Positions 1 through 9,325 are shown, counted from the first letter of the stretch. The stretch is DNA of 33,651 nucleotides from an uncultured Alphaproteobacteria bacterium (GCA_947629595.1 CANREI010000003.1:1-33651), one strand, 5' to 3'. Program-made: numbers and translations. The notes: generated by a model from the sequence alone, not told the origin.

Positions 1-21
1 GAACCCTCTTCTCGGGTTCTT
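1..21. terminator. Possible terminator hairpin at window edge
   Basis: GAACCC-tcttctc-GGGTTC inverted repeat at 1-19; truncated by the window start and only weakly T-rich afterwards. Confidence 0.3.
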
Positions 22-42
22 ATCCCCTCCCCTCCGCTCATT

Positions 43-71
43 AAAAAAACCACCTCTTCGGTGGTTTTTTT
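43..71. terminator. Bidirectional rho-independent terminator, downstream of the minus-strand tRNA-Gly
   Basis: AAAAAAACCACC-TCTTC-GGTGGTTTTTTT: strong stem with A-tract and T-tract on either side. Confidence 0.85.
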
Positions 72-145
72 GGAGCGGGTGAAGGGATTCGAACCCTCGA
101 CATCAACCTTGGCAAGGTTGCGCTCTACCCCTGAGCTACGCCCGC
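71..145 (-). tRNA. tRNA-Gly (anticodon GCC)
   Basis: Reverse complement GCGGGCGTAGCTCAGGGGTAGAGCGCAACCTTGCCAAGGTTGATGTCGAGGGTTCGAATCCCTTCACCCGCTCCA: D-arm, CAACC-TTGCCAA-GGTTG anticodon arm, GAGGG-TTCGAAT-CCCTT T-arm, encoded CCA. Confidence 0.95.
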
Positions 146-274
146 ATTCAATATTTTTCTTTTATACCACTTTTTCCCCATTTTGCAAGAAAAATTTTCA
201 TTTTATTTTATTTTTTTTATAAATAATTGAAATATATTATATTTTTTTATTCACTTTTTACCGGAAATTTTAAA

Positions 275-1537
275 TTACAATGTTGGCGGAACCACTTCCA
301 CGCCTAAAATGCGATTCCTTTCTTTCTCCGTAACCGTAAAAGAATAACCGTTCAGCACAAAAGTTTCCCCGACTTGCGGAATTTTTTCGGTTTCATACAT
401 TAAATAACCGGCAATGGTTGCCGCATGCTCATCGGACAGATTCCATTTGAAATGGCGGTTAATATCACGAATGGTTGCTGCCCCTTCCAACAAATAACCG
501 CCGGCATCTGTTTTTTTCACCTGCAAAATCGATTCTTCCGGCCGATCATTTTCATCGGAAATATCGCCGACAATTTCTTCCAACACGTCTTCCAACGTGA
601 CAACGCCTTCAATACTGCCGTATTCATCAACCACCAATGCAAAATGTTCCCGCCGTTTTTTAAACGCATGCAACTGATCCAATAACGAGGTGGTATTCAA
701 CACAAACCACGGCTTTGTAATATAATCGGCTATATGAATGTTTTTTTTGCCGTGATAATATAAATTCATCACTTTCAACAAGGCCTTTGCATGCAAAATG
801 CCGATAATATTATCCGGCGTTCCTTTCCACAACGGCAATCGACTGTACGGCGACCGACTGACAAAATCAAAAATTTCCGCTAATCCGGCAGTAATGTTTA
901 ACGACACCAACTGACTGCGATGCACCATAATATCTTCCACCGTTACTTCGCCCAAATCAAGCACGCTTTTGAGCATACCTTTTTCCTGACTCATCACGGC
1001 ATCATCCGTGGGCATCAGTAATGCGCCGCGAATTTCGGCTTTCACCTCTTCCGCCGTTGTTTGACTATTCTCTTTTGCCGGAAACAGGCGCATTAACATT
1101 TTTGAAATCCAATTTAAAGCTTTGACAAACGGCGAAAAGCACACCGTCATCACCGATAAAATCGGTGCTACCTTTAACGTAAAACTCGTGGCATTGTTAA
1201 TGGCGTATGTTTTCGGCAAAATTTCGGAAAAAACAAGCACGACGAAACTCACGCCGAACGTGGCAATCAACACGCCGTATTTATCGCCGAACAATTCAAT
1301 TAACAAGCCGGTTGCCAAAGCGGTAATGGCAATATTAACAATATTATTGCCGAATAACAACGTTCCCAACAAGCAAGATGAATCCTGCTTTAACTGATTG
1401 ACTTTTTTAGCGCGCGCATTTCCGTTTTTTTCCAACTCGCACAATAAGGGGCGTGAAACCGCCGTCATAGCCGTTTCCGTTCCCGAAAAGAAAAAGGATA
1501 ACATCAATAAAATAAGTAACAAGCCGTATTCAATCAT
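275..1537 (-). CDS. HlyC/CorC-family transporter/hemolysin-like protein (DUF21/CNNM membrane domain + CBS pair + CorC_HlyC domain)
   Basis: 420 aa; N-terminal membrane segment (FFFSGTETAMTAVSR), CBS-type region (VEDIMVHRSQLVSL...LVVDEYGSIEGVVTLEDVLEEIVGDI), C-terminal transporter-associated domain. ATGA overlap with aroK. Confidence 0.9.
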   Translation of the reverse strand: MIEYGLLLILLMLSFFFSGTETAMTAVSRPLLCELEKNGNARAKKVNQLKQDSSCLLGTLLFGNNIVNIAITALATGLLIELFGDKYGVLIATFGVSFVVLVFSEILPKTYAINNATSFTLKVAPILSVMTVCFSPFVKALNWISKMLMRLFPAKENSQTTAEEVKAEIRGALLMPTDDAVMSQEKGMLKSVLDLGEVTVEDIMVHRSQLVSLNITAGLAEIFDFVSRSPYSRLPLWKGTPDNIIGILHAKALLKVMNLYYHGKKNIHIADYITKPWFVLNTTSLLDQLHAFKKRREHFALVVDEYGSIEGVVTLEDVLEEIVGDISDENDRPEESILQVKKTDAGGYLLEGAATIRDINRHFKWNLSDEHAATIAGYLMYETEKIPQVGETFVLNGYSFTVTEKERNRILGVEVVPPTL

Positions 1538-2223
1538 TTTTTCTCATCCGTTGATTTAGAAGTGTTTAAATTTGATTCGAAACGATGCCGATATCGATGA
1601 AAAAAACGCCGCTTTATTTTTGTTTGCTTATAGCGAAACGATTTTTTAAACTCCGATTTTTGTTCCGATTCGTCATCAAAAACAACCGTAACCAATCCGC
1701 GCTTTTCCAATTCGTTCAGCAATCTGCCGACGGTTCTGTACGGCGATTCGCGAAACGATTCAATCATTAAATCGGCTTTTTCATAATACGGATATCGCTC
1801 GGCAATTAACTGTTCAACCACTTTTTTGTTATCGGCAGCCGGAACAAGCGGCCGATGCGTACGCCCCTGCGTGCGCCGACTGATCACTTCACTGCCGGCT
1901 TTCAGCCAAACGGATACCGCTTTTTCTTTGGCAAGCGCCCGTGTTTTTTCCGACAAAAACGCATCGCCGCCCGAAGATAACACGCAAGGCGCCCCGTTTA
2001 ACAGCCGATTCATCACGCGTTCTTCGCCCAATCGAAACTCATCAATTCCGAACTTGGCAAACAACTCATTGATTGAAAAACCGGTGCTTTTTTCAATTTC
2101 TTTATCACTGTCCACAAACGGCAATTGCAGTTTGCGCGATAAGATTCGTCCTAAACTTGTCTTACCGACACCCATCATACCGACAAGTAAAATAATTTTG
2201 GGTTGTAATAATTTTCGTTTCAT
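1534..2223 (-). CDS. aroK: Shikimate kinase with basic C-terminal extension
   Basis: 229 aa; Walker A GMMGVGKTSLG, VDSDKEIE, SSGGDAFL and RTHRPL motifs typical of AroK. Confidence 0.9.
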   Translation of the reverse strand: MKRKLLQPKIILLVGMMGVGKTSLGRILSRKLQLPFVDSDKEIEKSTGFSINELFAKFGIDEFRLGEERVMNRLLNGAPCVLSSGGDAFLSEKTRALAKEKAVSVWLKAGSEVISRRTQGRTHRPLVPAADNKKVVEQLIAERYPYYEKADLMIESFRESPYRTVGRLLNELEKRGLVTVVFDDESEQKSEFKKSFRYKQTKIKRRFFHRYRHRFESNLNTSKSTDEKK

Positions 2224-2226
2224 TTC

Positions 2227-2256
2227 TTGACAATTCCGGTTAAATTATTGTATAGT
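2227..2256 (+). promoter_or_regulatory. Sigma70-type promoter for the 2310 -> xerD -> lpt operon
   Basis: TTGACA (2227-2232), 18-nt spacer, TATAGT (2251-2256), about 54 nt upstream of the first ATG. Confidence 0.6.
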
Positions 2257-2309
2257 GTTATTCACATCATATCAATAAATATTTCATTTGTCTAGTGAGG
2301 GATGAAAAA

Positions 2310-2459
2310 ATGTTTAATAAATCCGAAAAAAAATATTATTTGGCTAAAATTTTAGCCGTTTTGGTCGTGGCCGCATTCGTTGCTTTGGCGTTTGTGAACC
2401 CCAAACCCGCCGTTCAGCATATTGAAAAACCTTATACAAATATAACGCATGCCCAATAA
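2310..2459 (+). CDS. Small single-TM protein of unknown function (49 aa)
   Basis: MFNKSEKKYYLAKILAVLVVAAFVALAFVNPKPAVQHIEKPYTNITHAQ*; GTGAGGGATG SD-like upstream; overlaps the next ORF start by 11 nt. Not in the ORF track (below length cutoff). Confidence 0.6.
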   Translation: MFNKSEKKYYLAKILAVLVVAAFVALAFVNPKPAVQHIEKPYTNITHAQ

Positions 2460-3969
2460 TTTTTTTCAATTTTTAATGCTGATTATCGGCTTTTTCAGCC
2501 TGCTTCCCGCATGGGCGCAAGATTTTAAATCGGAAGTGGCCGTTGAATCGCTGCCCGAGTTATCGGCCAACGTTTTAGGCACGATTCCAACAAAAAATCC
2601 GCGCTTGTGGTCCGGCACACCGGCAGATAAGCTGTTGGAAACACTTGAAAAAACAGGAAAAGCAAATTTATCGCCCGCTGCACGCGCGCTGGTGACTTAT
2701 TTATTGCAATTAGACATAACGGGCGCCGGTTTTAACGATTCTCAAAATATTTTGCAATCGGATCAGTTTTTCGTTGCCCGATTAAAAACACTCGAACGCC
2801 AAGGTGAATGGGATATTGTTTTAAACCTGATTGAAAAAGTGCCCGAAACGGAAATAACAAACGAAATAAAGCAAATAAAAGCAACGGTTTTGTTAATGAA
2901 AGGGCTTGTGAAAGAAGCGTGTCAATTACAGGAAGAATTAGCCGAAACAAAAAATGAAAACGGAGAAGCCGTTTCAAATATTGAGGCCGATAAAATGCTG
3001 ATCAGCTGTTTTTTGGCAAAAGAGGAAAAAGACAAGGCCGTTTTGGCGTATGATGTGTTTCAAGACGCGCACCCCGATGCCGATTCGGATTTTACGGCAC
3101 TGGCCGATATGACGTTACGGGAACTACCGGTCGAATTGCCCGAAAATCTTGTTTTATCACCGAGTAATGTTTATTTGTATGCGTCGGTTAAAAATCCGAC
3201 ATTGAATATTGCCCTGCAAACACGGGAAGTGAAAAAAATATTGTCGGATTTACCCGCAACCGATATTATTTTACGCATTCGTCTCGGGGAACAAATCGGA
3301 TTGGATTTGACTGAATTACAACGACTTTATCGCTTGCCGCTCCTCAATTTACCGACGGATAATGCCGTTGCCCAAAGAGTGCAAACTTATCAACAAATTC
3401 AAGCCGAAACCGATGCATCGAAAAAAGCAGCCCTTATTTCAAAATGGCTGAACCTTATTCAAAAAGACAACTTGTTTGTGCCGCTGGCGCCCCTGATTGC
3501 CGAAACATTTCACCAACTGGAAGCCGATGAAAAATATATTGACTTGGCGTTATATGCCGTTCAAGCGTTTGCCTTAACAAAAAATCCGGCAGCGGCAGAA
3601 CCGTGGTTTGAGTTATTGGAAGATAACGATCTGTATCAGCAACATTACTTAACGGCCTCTTTATTACTGCAAACCCTCGGCAGCGGCCCGCGGGATTTTC
3701 AAGAACGGCTCGATTATTATTGCTCCTATGCCAAACCGATTGACTGCGCGCGTTTAAAAAGATTTCTGCCCGAAGAAAACGACGATGAAATTTCTTCTTC
3801 CGAAAAAGAAAAAACGAACCTCACAACACAACTCGGCGAATCGCTTTTGAATGCCGTTTTAAATATTGCCGACGGAAAAGACGTCAAAGACTCTTACACT
3901 TTTATTCAAAAAGCGGCGCGACCCGTCCAAGGTCGTGCCTTATTAAGAGAGGGGATTATTTCACAATGA
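2449..3969 (+). CDS. Exported alpha-helical repeat-like protein of unknown function
   Basis: 506 aa; signal peptide MPNNFFQFLMLIIGFFSLLPAWAQ^D; helical TPR-like remainder; ATGA-type overlap with xerD. Confidence 0.75.
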   Translation: MPNNFFQFLMLIIGFFSLLPAWAQDFKSEVAVESLPELSANVLGTIPTKNPRLWSGTPADKLLETLEKTGKANLSPAARALVTYLLQLDITGAGFNDSQNILQSDQFFVARLKTLERQGEWDIVLNLIEKVPETEITNEIKQIKATVLLMKGLVKEACQLQEELAETKNENGEAVSNIEADKMLISCFLAKEEKDKAVLAYDVFQDAHPDADSDFTALADMTLRELPVELPENLVLSPSNVYLYASVKNPTLNIALQTREVKKILSDLPATDIILRIRLGEQIGLDLTELQRLYRLPLLNLPTDNAVAQRVQTYQQIQAETDASKKAALISKWLNLIQKDNLFVPLAPLIAETFHQLEADEKYIDLALYAVQAFALTKNPAAAEPWFELLEDNDLYQQHYLTASLLLQTLGSGPRDFQERLDYYCSYAKPIDCARLKRFLPEENDDEISSSEKEKTNLTTQLGESLLNAVLNIADGKDVKDSYTFIQKAARPVQGRALLREGIISQ

Positions 3970-4871
3970 AGCAGGCGCAAATCGAGGCTTTTTTGGAAAT
4001 GATGATTGCCGAACGCGGCGCATCACCCCGCACCATTGCTTCTTATCGGCATGATTTGGAAGATTTAAACGCGTTTTTATCGGCGCGTCACATTCAGGCA
4101 ACAAAAGCCGAACAGATTGATTTACAAACATATATGCGCTCTTTAACCAAGCAAGGATTAAGCCCGAAAACGTGTACACGACGGCTGTCGGCCATTCACG
4201 AATTTTATCGGTTTTTATTTTCGGAAAATATCATTAAAAAAAATCCCGCCGATTATTTGGAGGCACCGAAAACAGGGAAATCTCTGCCGAAATATTTAAC
4301 GGAACGGGAAGTTGCAACACTTATTCAAACGGCTGCACAAAAAAACACGCGTATGCGGGCTTTATTGGAAATTTTATATGCCTCCGGTATGCGCGTGAGT
4401 GAATTGGTTTCGCTGTCCGTGCAAGCCGTCACGAAAGATAATCGTACCGTTTCGGTTGTCGGAAAAGGCAATAAGGAGCGCCTTGTCCCTTTAAACGAAG
4501 CAGCGCGGTTGGCGCTCAATGATTGGTTAACGGAACGGGAGCTGACTTTAAAAAAAGGGCGCTATTCCAAATGGCTGTTTCCGTCAAGCGGCGCATCGGG
4601 CCATTTAACCCGAGACGGTTTTTTTAAAGCCTTAAAAGAAATTGCTTTAACCGCCGGTATTATGCCCGATAAAGTTTCGCCGCATGTTTTTCGACATTCG
4701 TTCGCCAGTCATTTAATTGCGCATAACGCCGATTTGCGCACCGTTCAGCAAATGCTCGGGCATGCCAACATTGCCACAACGGAAATTTATACGCACATTT
4801 TGCAGGACCGATTAAAAAACACGGTTGAAAAATCACATCCTTTGGCGTATAGTAGAAAAAAGGATTTATAA
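3966..4871 (+). CDS. xerD: Site-specific tyrosine recombinase XerD
   Basis: 301 aa; SAM-like N domain; catalytic motifs ASGMRVSEL, HVFRHSFASHL, LGHANIATTEIYTH; next to divergent aroK, an arrangement known in alphaproteobacteria. XerC cannot be fully excluded. Confidence 0.8.
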   Translation: MKQAQIEAFLEMMIAERGASPRTIASYRHDLEDLNAFLSARHIQATKAEQIDLQTYMRSLTKQGLSPKTCTRRLSAIHEFYRFLFSENIIKKNPADYLEAPKTGKSLPKYLTEREVATLIQTAAQKNTRMRALLEILYASGMRVSELVSLSVQAVTKDNRTVSVVGKGNKERLVPLNEAARLALNDWLTERELTLKKGRYSKWLFPSSGASGHLTRDGFFKALKEIALTAGIMPDKVSPHVFRHSFASHLIAHNADLRTVQQMLGHANIATTEIYTHILQDRLKNTVEKSHPLAYSRKKDL

Positions 4872-7800
4872 ATGAAAATTTTGAACAGATACATTTTAAA
4901 ACAACTGATTGTTGCTTTCTTGTTGATTTTACTGGGATTAACAACGCTTGTTTGGTTAACTCAATCCCTGCGTATGATTGATATGATTGTAACCCAAGGC
5001 GTTTCGGTGCGTATTTTTATTCAAATGACTTTATTGGTTTTGCCGAATTTTTTACAAATTCTGTCACCGCTGACGTTGTTTGCCGTTATTTTATTTATTT
5101 TCTCCCGCATGCAGAGCGATAAAGAAATTACGGTTATGCAGGCCATCGGTATGTCCAACGGGCAAATTACCCGACCGGTTCTTTTACTGGCCCTGCTCTT
5201 AACGGTTTTCGGTTATATCATGACGCTGGATTTAATTCCGGCTTCCTATGCCAAACTGAATAAACTGCGTTGGCAGGTTCGGAACGATTTATCGCATCTT
5301 CTTTTACAGGAGGGGCAATTTAATTCGTTCAAAAACGGCTTAACGCTTTACATTCGCGAACGCTTATCCGACGGAACGGTTCGCGGCGTGATGGCGTATG
5401 ATGCAAAAGATCCGGAAAAAATTGCCGTGTTGGTTGCCGAAAACGGTTTGATTTTTCAGGAAGATGACGGTTTTCAACTGATTTTTCATAAAGGAACGCG
5501 TCAAGAATATAATCCGAGCACACAGAATTTTTCCATTTTAAAATTTGATAAATATACCATGTTTTTTAATGATAAAACCAATGCGGACAGTGCCAAAAAT
5601 TCAAGTGCTTCCGAATATTCTTTATCTTATTTGGCGGCGGCAACACCCGAAAGCGCACCGACACCTGCCATGTATCGCAAATATAAAGTAGAAATCATTA
5701 AACGATTGACAAAACCTTTATATAACTTAACGTTTGCCTTTTTGGCATTGTTCGGTGTGTTGGCTCCGTTTTATAATCGGCGCGGACAAATCGGACGCAT
5801 TTATTTCGTGATTTTTTGCACTTTATTGGTACAATCCGCCAACTTGGGATTGGAAAATCTGGCAACCAAAAATCTTGTTTTTTCACCTTTGTTGTTTATC
5901 AATATTTTTCTGCCCGTTATTTTGGTGTGGTTCTTTTCGAAACAACGTTCATTTAAATTTTTCCGTTTTAAAAAAGCCGTCGTTATTGCCGGATTAACCG
6001 GTGCCGTTCTCGGCAGTGCCGTGCCGGCAGAAGCACAAATTAAAATTGATCCGCAAATTAAAATTGAAAAAGATCAACCGATTGATTTTGAAGCCGATAC
6101 GTTTTCATACGATGAAAAAAACGATATCGTAACGGCTTCGGGCGATGTTATCGTTTCGCAAAACGGCACAACCGTTAAAACCGATACATTTTCTTTTTAT
6201 CGACAAAAAAACGTGGTGGTCATGCCGAATAAAGTGCGTATTTACACCAAAGACGGTACCGTAACCGATGCCGAAAACGTTTCTTTTTCCGCCGATATGA
6301 ATGATGTGTTGGGTGAGGCGGTTTTTATGCGTTTATACGAAGGATCGCTGTTAACGGCAAATCGGTTGAAACGCAAAAATGAAGGACAGGCCCTTTATTT
6401 AAAAAAAGCCGCCTACACCCCTTGCACAACCTGTGACGGCGATTCGCCTTTATGGCAAATTACCGCGCGCAATTTCAAACATGACGTTCCCGAAAAAGAA
6501 ATGATTTTTACGCACTCCTTTTTGGAGGTGAAAGACATTCCCGTTTTTTATGTGCCGTATTTAAATATTCCCGATTTTACGGTGAAACGGAAAACCGGCT
6601 TATTGGCGCCCAGCTTTTCACACGGCTCCGAAATGAAACAAGGGGTCAATCTGCCGTTTTTCGTGAATATTGCCGATAATCAAAACTTAATTTTACAACC
6701 AACCTTTGCCATCGATCATGATCCGTTGGGGGTGTTTGATTATTCGGCACTGTTTTCCCATGCCCAAGTGAATTTACAAGGCAGCGGCACACGCGATAAT
6801 GACGGCACAAATCAAGGGCATATTAAAGCCGATATGCGCTATGATTTGAACGATAATTGGCGATTCAGCGGACAATATTATCGCGCTTCAAGCGATACCT
6901 ATTTCCGGCGTTACCGTTTGCCGAATGTTAATACTTCACAGGCCTTTTTACGGTCATTCATCACCACCGAACGATTTGGCGAACAAAATTACTTTAACCT
7001 GACAGGGCTTTCTTTTCAAAGTCTTTATCGAAACGCCGATCCCAAAGCTTTGCCCGTATTGATTCCCATCTTGAATTATTCCTTGCAAACCGATCCGCTC
7101 ACGGATAACGGCTTATATGCTTTTTCGGATATTAACGGCGCCATGTATAACAACCGTTTACGGTTTAAGTCGGATCGCATTTCCTTAAATCAAGGTATTG
7201 CATTGCCCGTTGTAACAAACTGGGGTGCCAATGTTGATTTAAAAGCACAAGTGCGCGGCGATGCCTATCATGTCGATACGGGAAAAAACAGCTTTGATCA
7301 TCGCCCCAAAGACGATACGTATTCTGCCGGACGCCTGTTCCCGATTGCCTCGGCAAAAATCAGTTATCCGTTTATCAATGCCGGCACGCAAACAACGCAG
7401 GTTTTGGAGCCGATTATTATGTTAATTACGTCACCCGTCAGCGGCAATTCTTCCAAAATTCCCAACATTGACAGTACCGATGTTGATTTCGATGATACAA
7501 ATTTATTTACCGAGAACCGATTCGTCGGCTATGATCGCGTGGAAAACGGATCGCGCGCCAATTACGGCGTTCAGTGGTCTTTATATGACTATAAAAATCG
7601 CTCTTTATCCGCTTTATTCGGACAATCCTATCGTTTTTCGGGGGATGACGAATATGATCATATTGTCGGGTTAAAATCAAACTTTTCCGATTATGTCGGA
7701 CGCATGAAAATTGATTACAAAAATCTGTCTCTTGCCTATCGCTTTCGGTTAGATGAAAATACTTGGGAAGCCAAAAAGAATGAAATTTCCTTATCCGGCC

Positions 7801-8123
7801 GCGGCGGCCCCTTGCGTTTAGGGATGAGTTATACCCAACTGAAAGCGGTACGACTTGCCAATACTTTTTACAACGAAAGGGAAGAAATTTTGTTTTACGG
7901 CGCTTCAAAACTCACGCAAAAGTGGAATTTATCCGGCTTTTATCGATATAATTTGGCCAAAAACGATAAAGGACCCACGGAATACGGCGTTGTTTTACAA
8001 TATGATAACGATTGCACCGCTGTTGAGTTTGATTTAAATCGTTCTTTCACAAAAGATCGGGATTACGAAGGGGACACCTCCTTTGTCGTGAAATTTATTT
8101 TAAAAACATTGGGACAAATGTAA
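4872..8123 (+). CDS. LptF-LptD fusion: LPS-export permease (about aa 1-360) joined to LPS-assembly outer-membrane protein (about aa 389-1083)
   Basis: N-half: RYILKQLIVAFLLILLGLTTLVWLTQSLRMIDMIV...LPNFLQILSPLTLFAVILFIFSRMQSDKEITVMQAIGMS plus C-terminal TM set, LptF-like. C-half: OstA-type DFEADTFSYDEKNDIVTASGDVIVSQNGTTV..., then LptD signatures AAYTPCTTCDGDSPLWQITA and terminal LKTLGQM. No stop between. Confidence 0.9.
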   Translation: MKILNRYILKQLIVAFLLILLGLTTLVWLTQSLRMIDMIVTQGVSVRIFIQMTLLVLPNFLQILSPLTLFAVILFIFSRMQSDKEITVMQAIGMSNGQITRPVLLLALLLTVFGYIMTLDLIPASYAKLNKLRWQVRNDLSHLLLQEGQFNSFKNGLTLYIRERLSDGTVRGVMAYDAKDPEKIAVLVAENGLIFQEDDGFQLIFHKGTRQEYNPSTQNFSILKFDKYTMFFNDKTNADSAKNSSASEYSLSYLAAATPESAPTPAMYRKYKVEIIKRLTKPLYNLTFAFLALFGVLAPFYNRRGQIGRIYFVIFCTLLVQSANLGLENLATKNLVFSPLLFINIFLPVILVWFFSKQRSFKFFRFKKAVVIAGLTGAVLGSAVPAEAQIKIDPQIKIEKDQPIDFEADTFSYDEKNDIVTASGDVIVSQNGTTVKTDTFSFYRQKNVVVMPNKVRIYTKDGTVTDAENVSFSADMNDVLGEAVFMRLYEGSLLTANRLKRKNEGQALYLKKAAYTPCTTCDGDSPLWQITARNFKHDVPEKEMIFTHSFLEVKDIPVFYVPYLNIPDFTVKRKTGLLAPSFSHGSEMKQGVNLPFFVNIADNQNLILQPTFAIDHDPLGVFDYSALFSHAQVNLQGSGTRDNDGTNQGHIKADMRYDLNDNWRFSGQYYRASSDTYFRRYRLPNVNTSQAFLRSFITTERFGEQNYFNLTGLSFQSLYRNADPKALPVLIPILNYSLQTDPLTDNGLYAFSDINGAMYNNRLRFKSDRISLNQGIALPVVTNWGANVDLKAQVRGDAYHVDTGKNSFDHRPKDDTYSAGRLFPIASAKISYPFINAGTQTTQVLEPIIMLITSPVSGNSSKIPNIDSTDVDFDDTNLFTENRFVGYDRVENGSRANYGVQWSLYDYKNRSLSALFGQSYRFSGDDEYDHIVGLKSNFSDYVGRMKIDYKNLSLAYRFRLDENTWEAKKNEISLSGRGGPLRLGMSYTQLKAVRLANTFYNEREEILFYGASKLTQKWNLSGFYRYNLAKNDKGPTEYGVVLQYDNDCTAVEFDLNRSFTKDRDYEGDTSFVVKFILKTLGQM

Positions 8124-8133
8124 AGGGGAAAAA

Positions 8134-9312
8134 ATGTTAAAATACGGATTGATTTTATTGATGTTATTATTCGGTTACACGGCACAAGCCGGGCAAATTG
8201 TGGCAACGGTGAATGATGAACCGATTTCCAGCTTTGATGTGGAAGCGCGCGCCAAACTTATTGCCGTTCAACGAGCGGAATATTTAAACAACAAACGAAA
8301 AGCACAATACATTAAAGAGGCGCTTGATTTAATCATTGATGAAAAAGTGAAAAACATTGAAGCCAAAAAATACGGCTTTACGGTCAGTGACGCCGATGTT
8401 GCCCAAGCTATCGCGCATCTTGAAAAGCAAAACAATTTAAAACCGGGTGAAATGAAAACAATGCTGGCCAAAAACGGTGTGCCGATTGAAGTGTTGCAAA
8501 ATCAGCTGAAAACCGATTTGTTGTGGTTACAGGTCATTCAAAAACAATATGATGCCGGTATGACGGCACTGCCGGCCGAAATTGAAAAGAAAAAACAGGA
8601 ATTACGGGCAAAACTGAGAGAAGAAGAATTTTATGTGTTTGAAATTCTCATTTCCGGCAAAAAAGAGGCCGAACAATGCTATAAAGAATTGCGCAGCGGC
8701 ACGCCTTTCGATCAAGTTGTTGCCAAATATTCCAAAGCGCCCACAAAAGATGTCGGCGGTGAAGTCGGTTGGATAAAACCCGGCCATTATTCCAAAGAAA
8801 TCACAGCTGTTTTACGGCAATTAAACATTGGTGATTTATCGGCACCGTTAAAAACCAAAAACGGTTATTTAATTTTGTTACTGCAAGAGAAAAAAACACC
8901 CCTTTATTCCGATTCCGTCACGTTATGGGAATTGGCACAAATGGCTATGCCGACAAAAGAGGCCGTTCAATTTGAAAAAGAATTAACCGCTTTAAACGGA
9001 TGTGAGTCGTTTTTAAATTTTGCCGATACGCACGCCATTAAAGAATCCGTTAAATCCGGATTGGTGGCCCCCGATCAATTACCGAACGAGCTGAAAGAAA
9101 TTTTATCCGAAGAACCCGTTAAAACAGCCATCGGCCCCGTTCGCACGCAAGATGCCGACGTATTTTTTATGAAATGTGCCATCCGAACAAAAAAAGTTTT
9201 GCCGGATGATGATATCATTAAAGCACAAATTGAAAATGACAAAATGGAAGCACTTTCCGATAAATTGTTAAGAAACGCCAAACGGTTTGTCGTGATTGAA
9301 CGGAAAAAATAA
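8134..9312 (+). CDS. surA: SurA-like periplasmic peptidyl-prolyl isomerase/chaperone
   Basis: 392 aa; signal peptide MLKYGLILLMLLFGYTAQAG; N-terminal SurA chaperone region (IVATVNDEPISSFDVEAR); parvulin core (GGEVGWIKPGHYSKEI...GDLSAPLKTKNGYLILLLQEKK); follows lptD. Confidence 0.88.
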   Translation: MLKYGLILLMLLFGYTAQAGQIVATVNDEPISSFDVEARAKLIAVQRAEYLNNKRKAQYIKEALDLIIDEKVKNIEAKKYGFTVSDADVAQAIAHLEKQNNLKPGEMKTMLAKNGVPIEVLQNQLKTDLLWLQVIQKQYDAGMTALPAEIEKKKQELRAKLREEEFYVFEILISGKKEAEQCYKELRSGTPFDQVVAKYSKAPTKDVGGEVGWIKPGHYSKEITAVLRQLNIGDLSAPLKTKNGYLILLLQEKKTPLYSDSVTLWELAQMAMPTKEAVQFEKELTALNGCESFLNFADTHAIKESVKSGLVAPDQLPNELKEILSEEPVKTAIGPVRTQDADVFFMKCAIRTKKVLPDDDIIKAQIENDKMEALSDKLLRNAKRFVVIERKK

Positions 9313-9325
9313 AAAAAGAGGGCTT

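Noticed and set aside
3966-4871. Phage/ICE integrase
   Set aside because: Sequence and aroK neighbourhood fit chromosomal XerD dimer-resolution recombinase.
4872-8123. Lpt fusion as an assembly or annotation artefact
   Set aside because: Frame is continuous, both halves are full length, and a plausible signal peptide sits exactly at the junction; an indel error would usually break one half. Kept as a finding but needs read-level confirmation.
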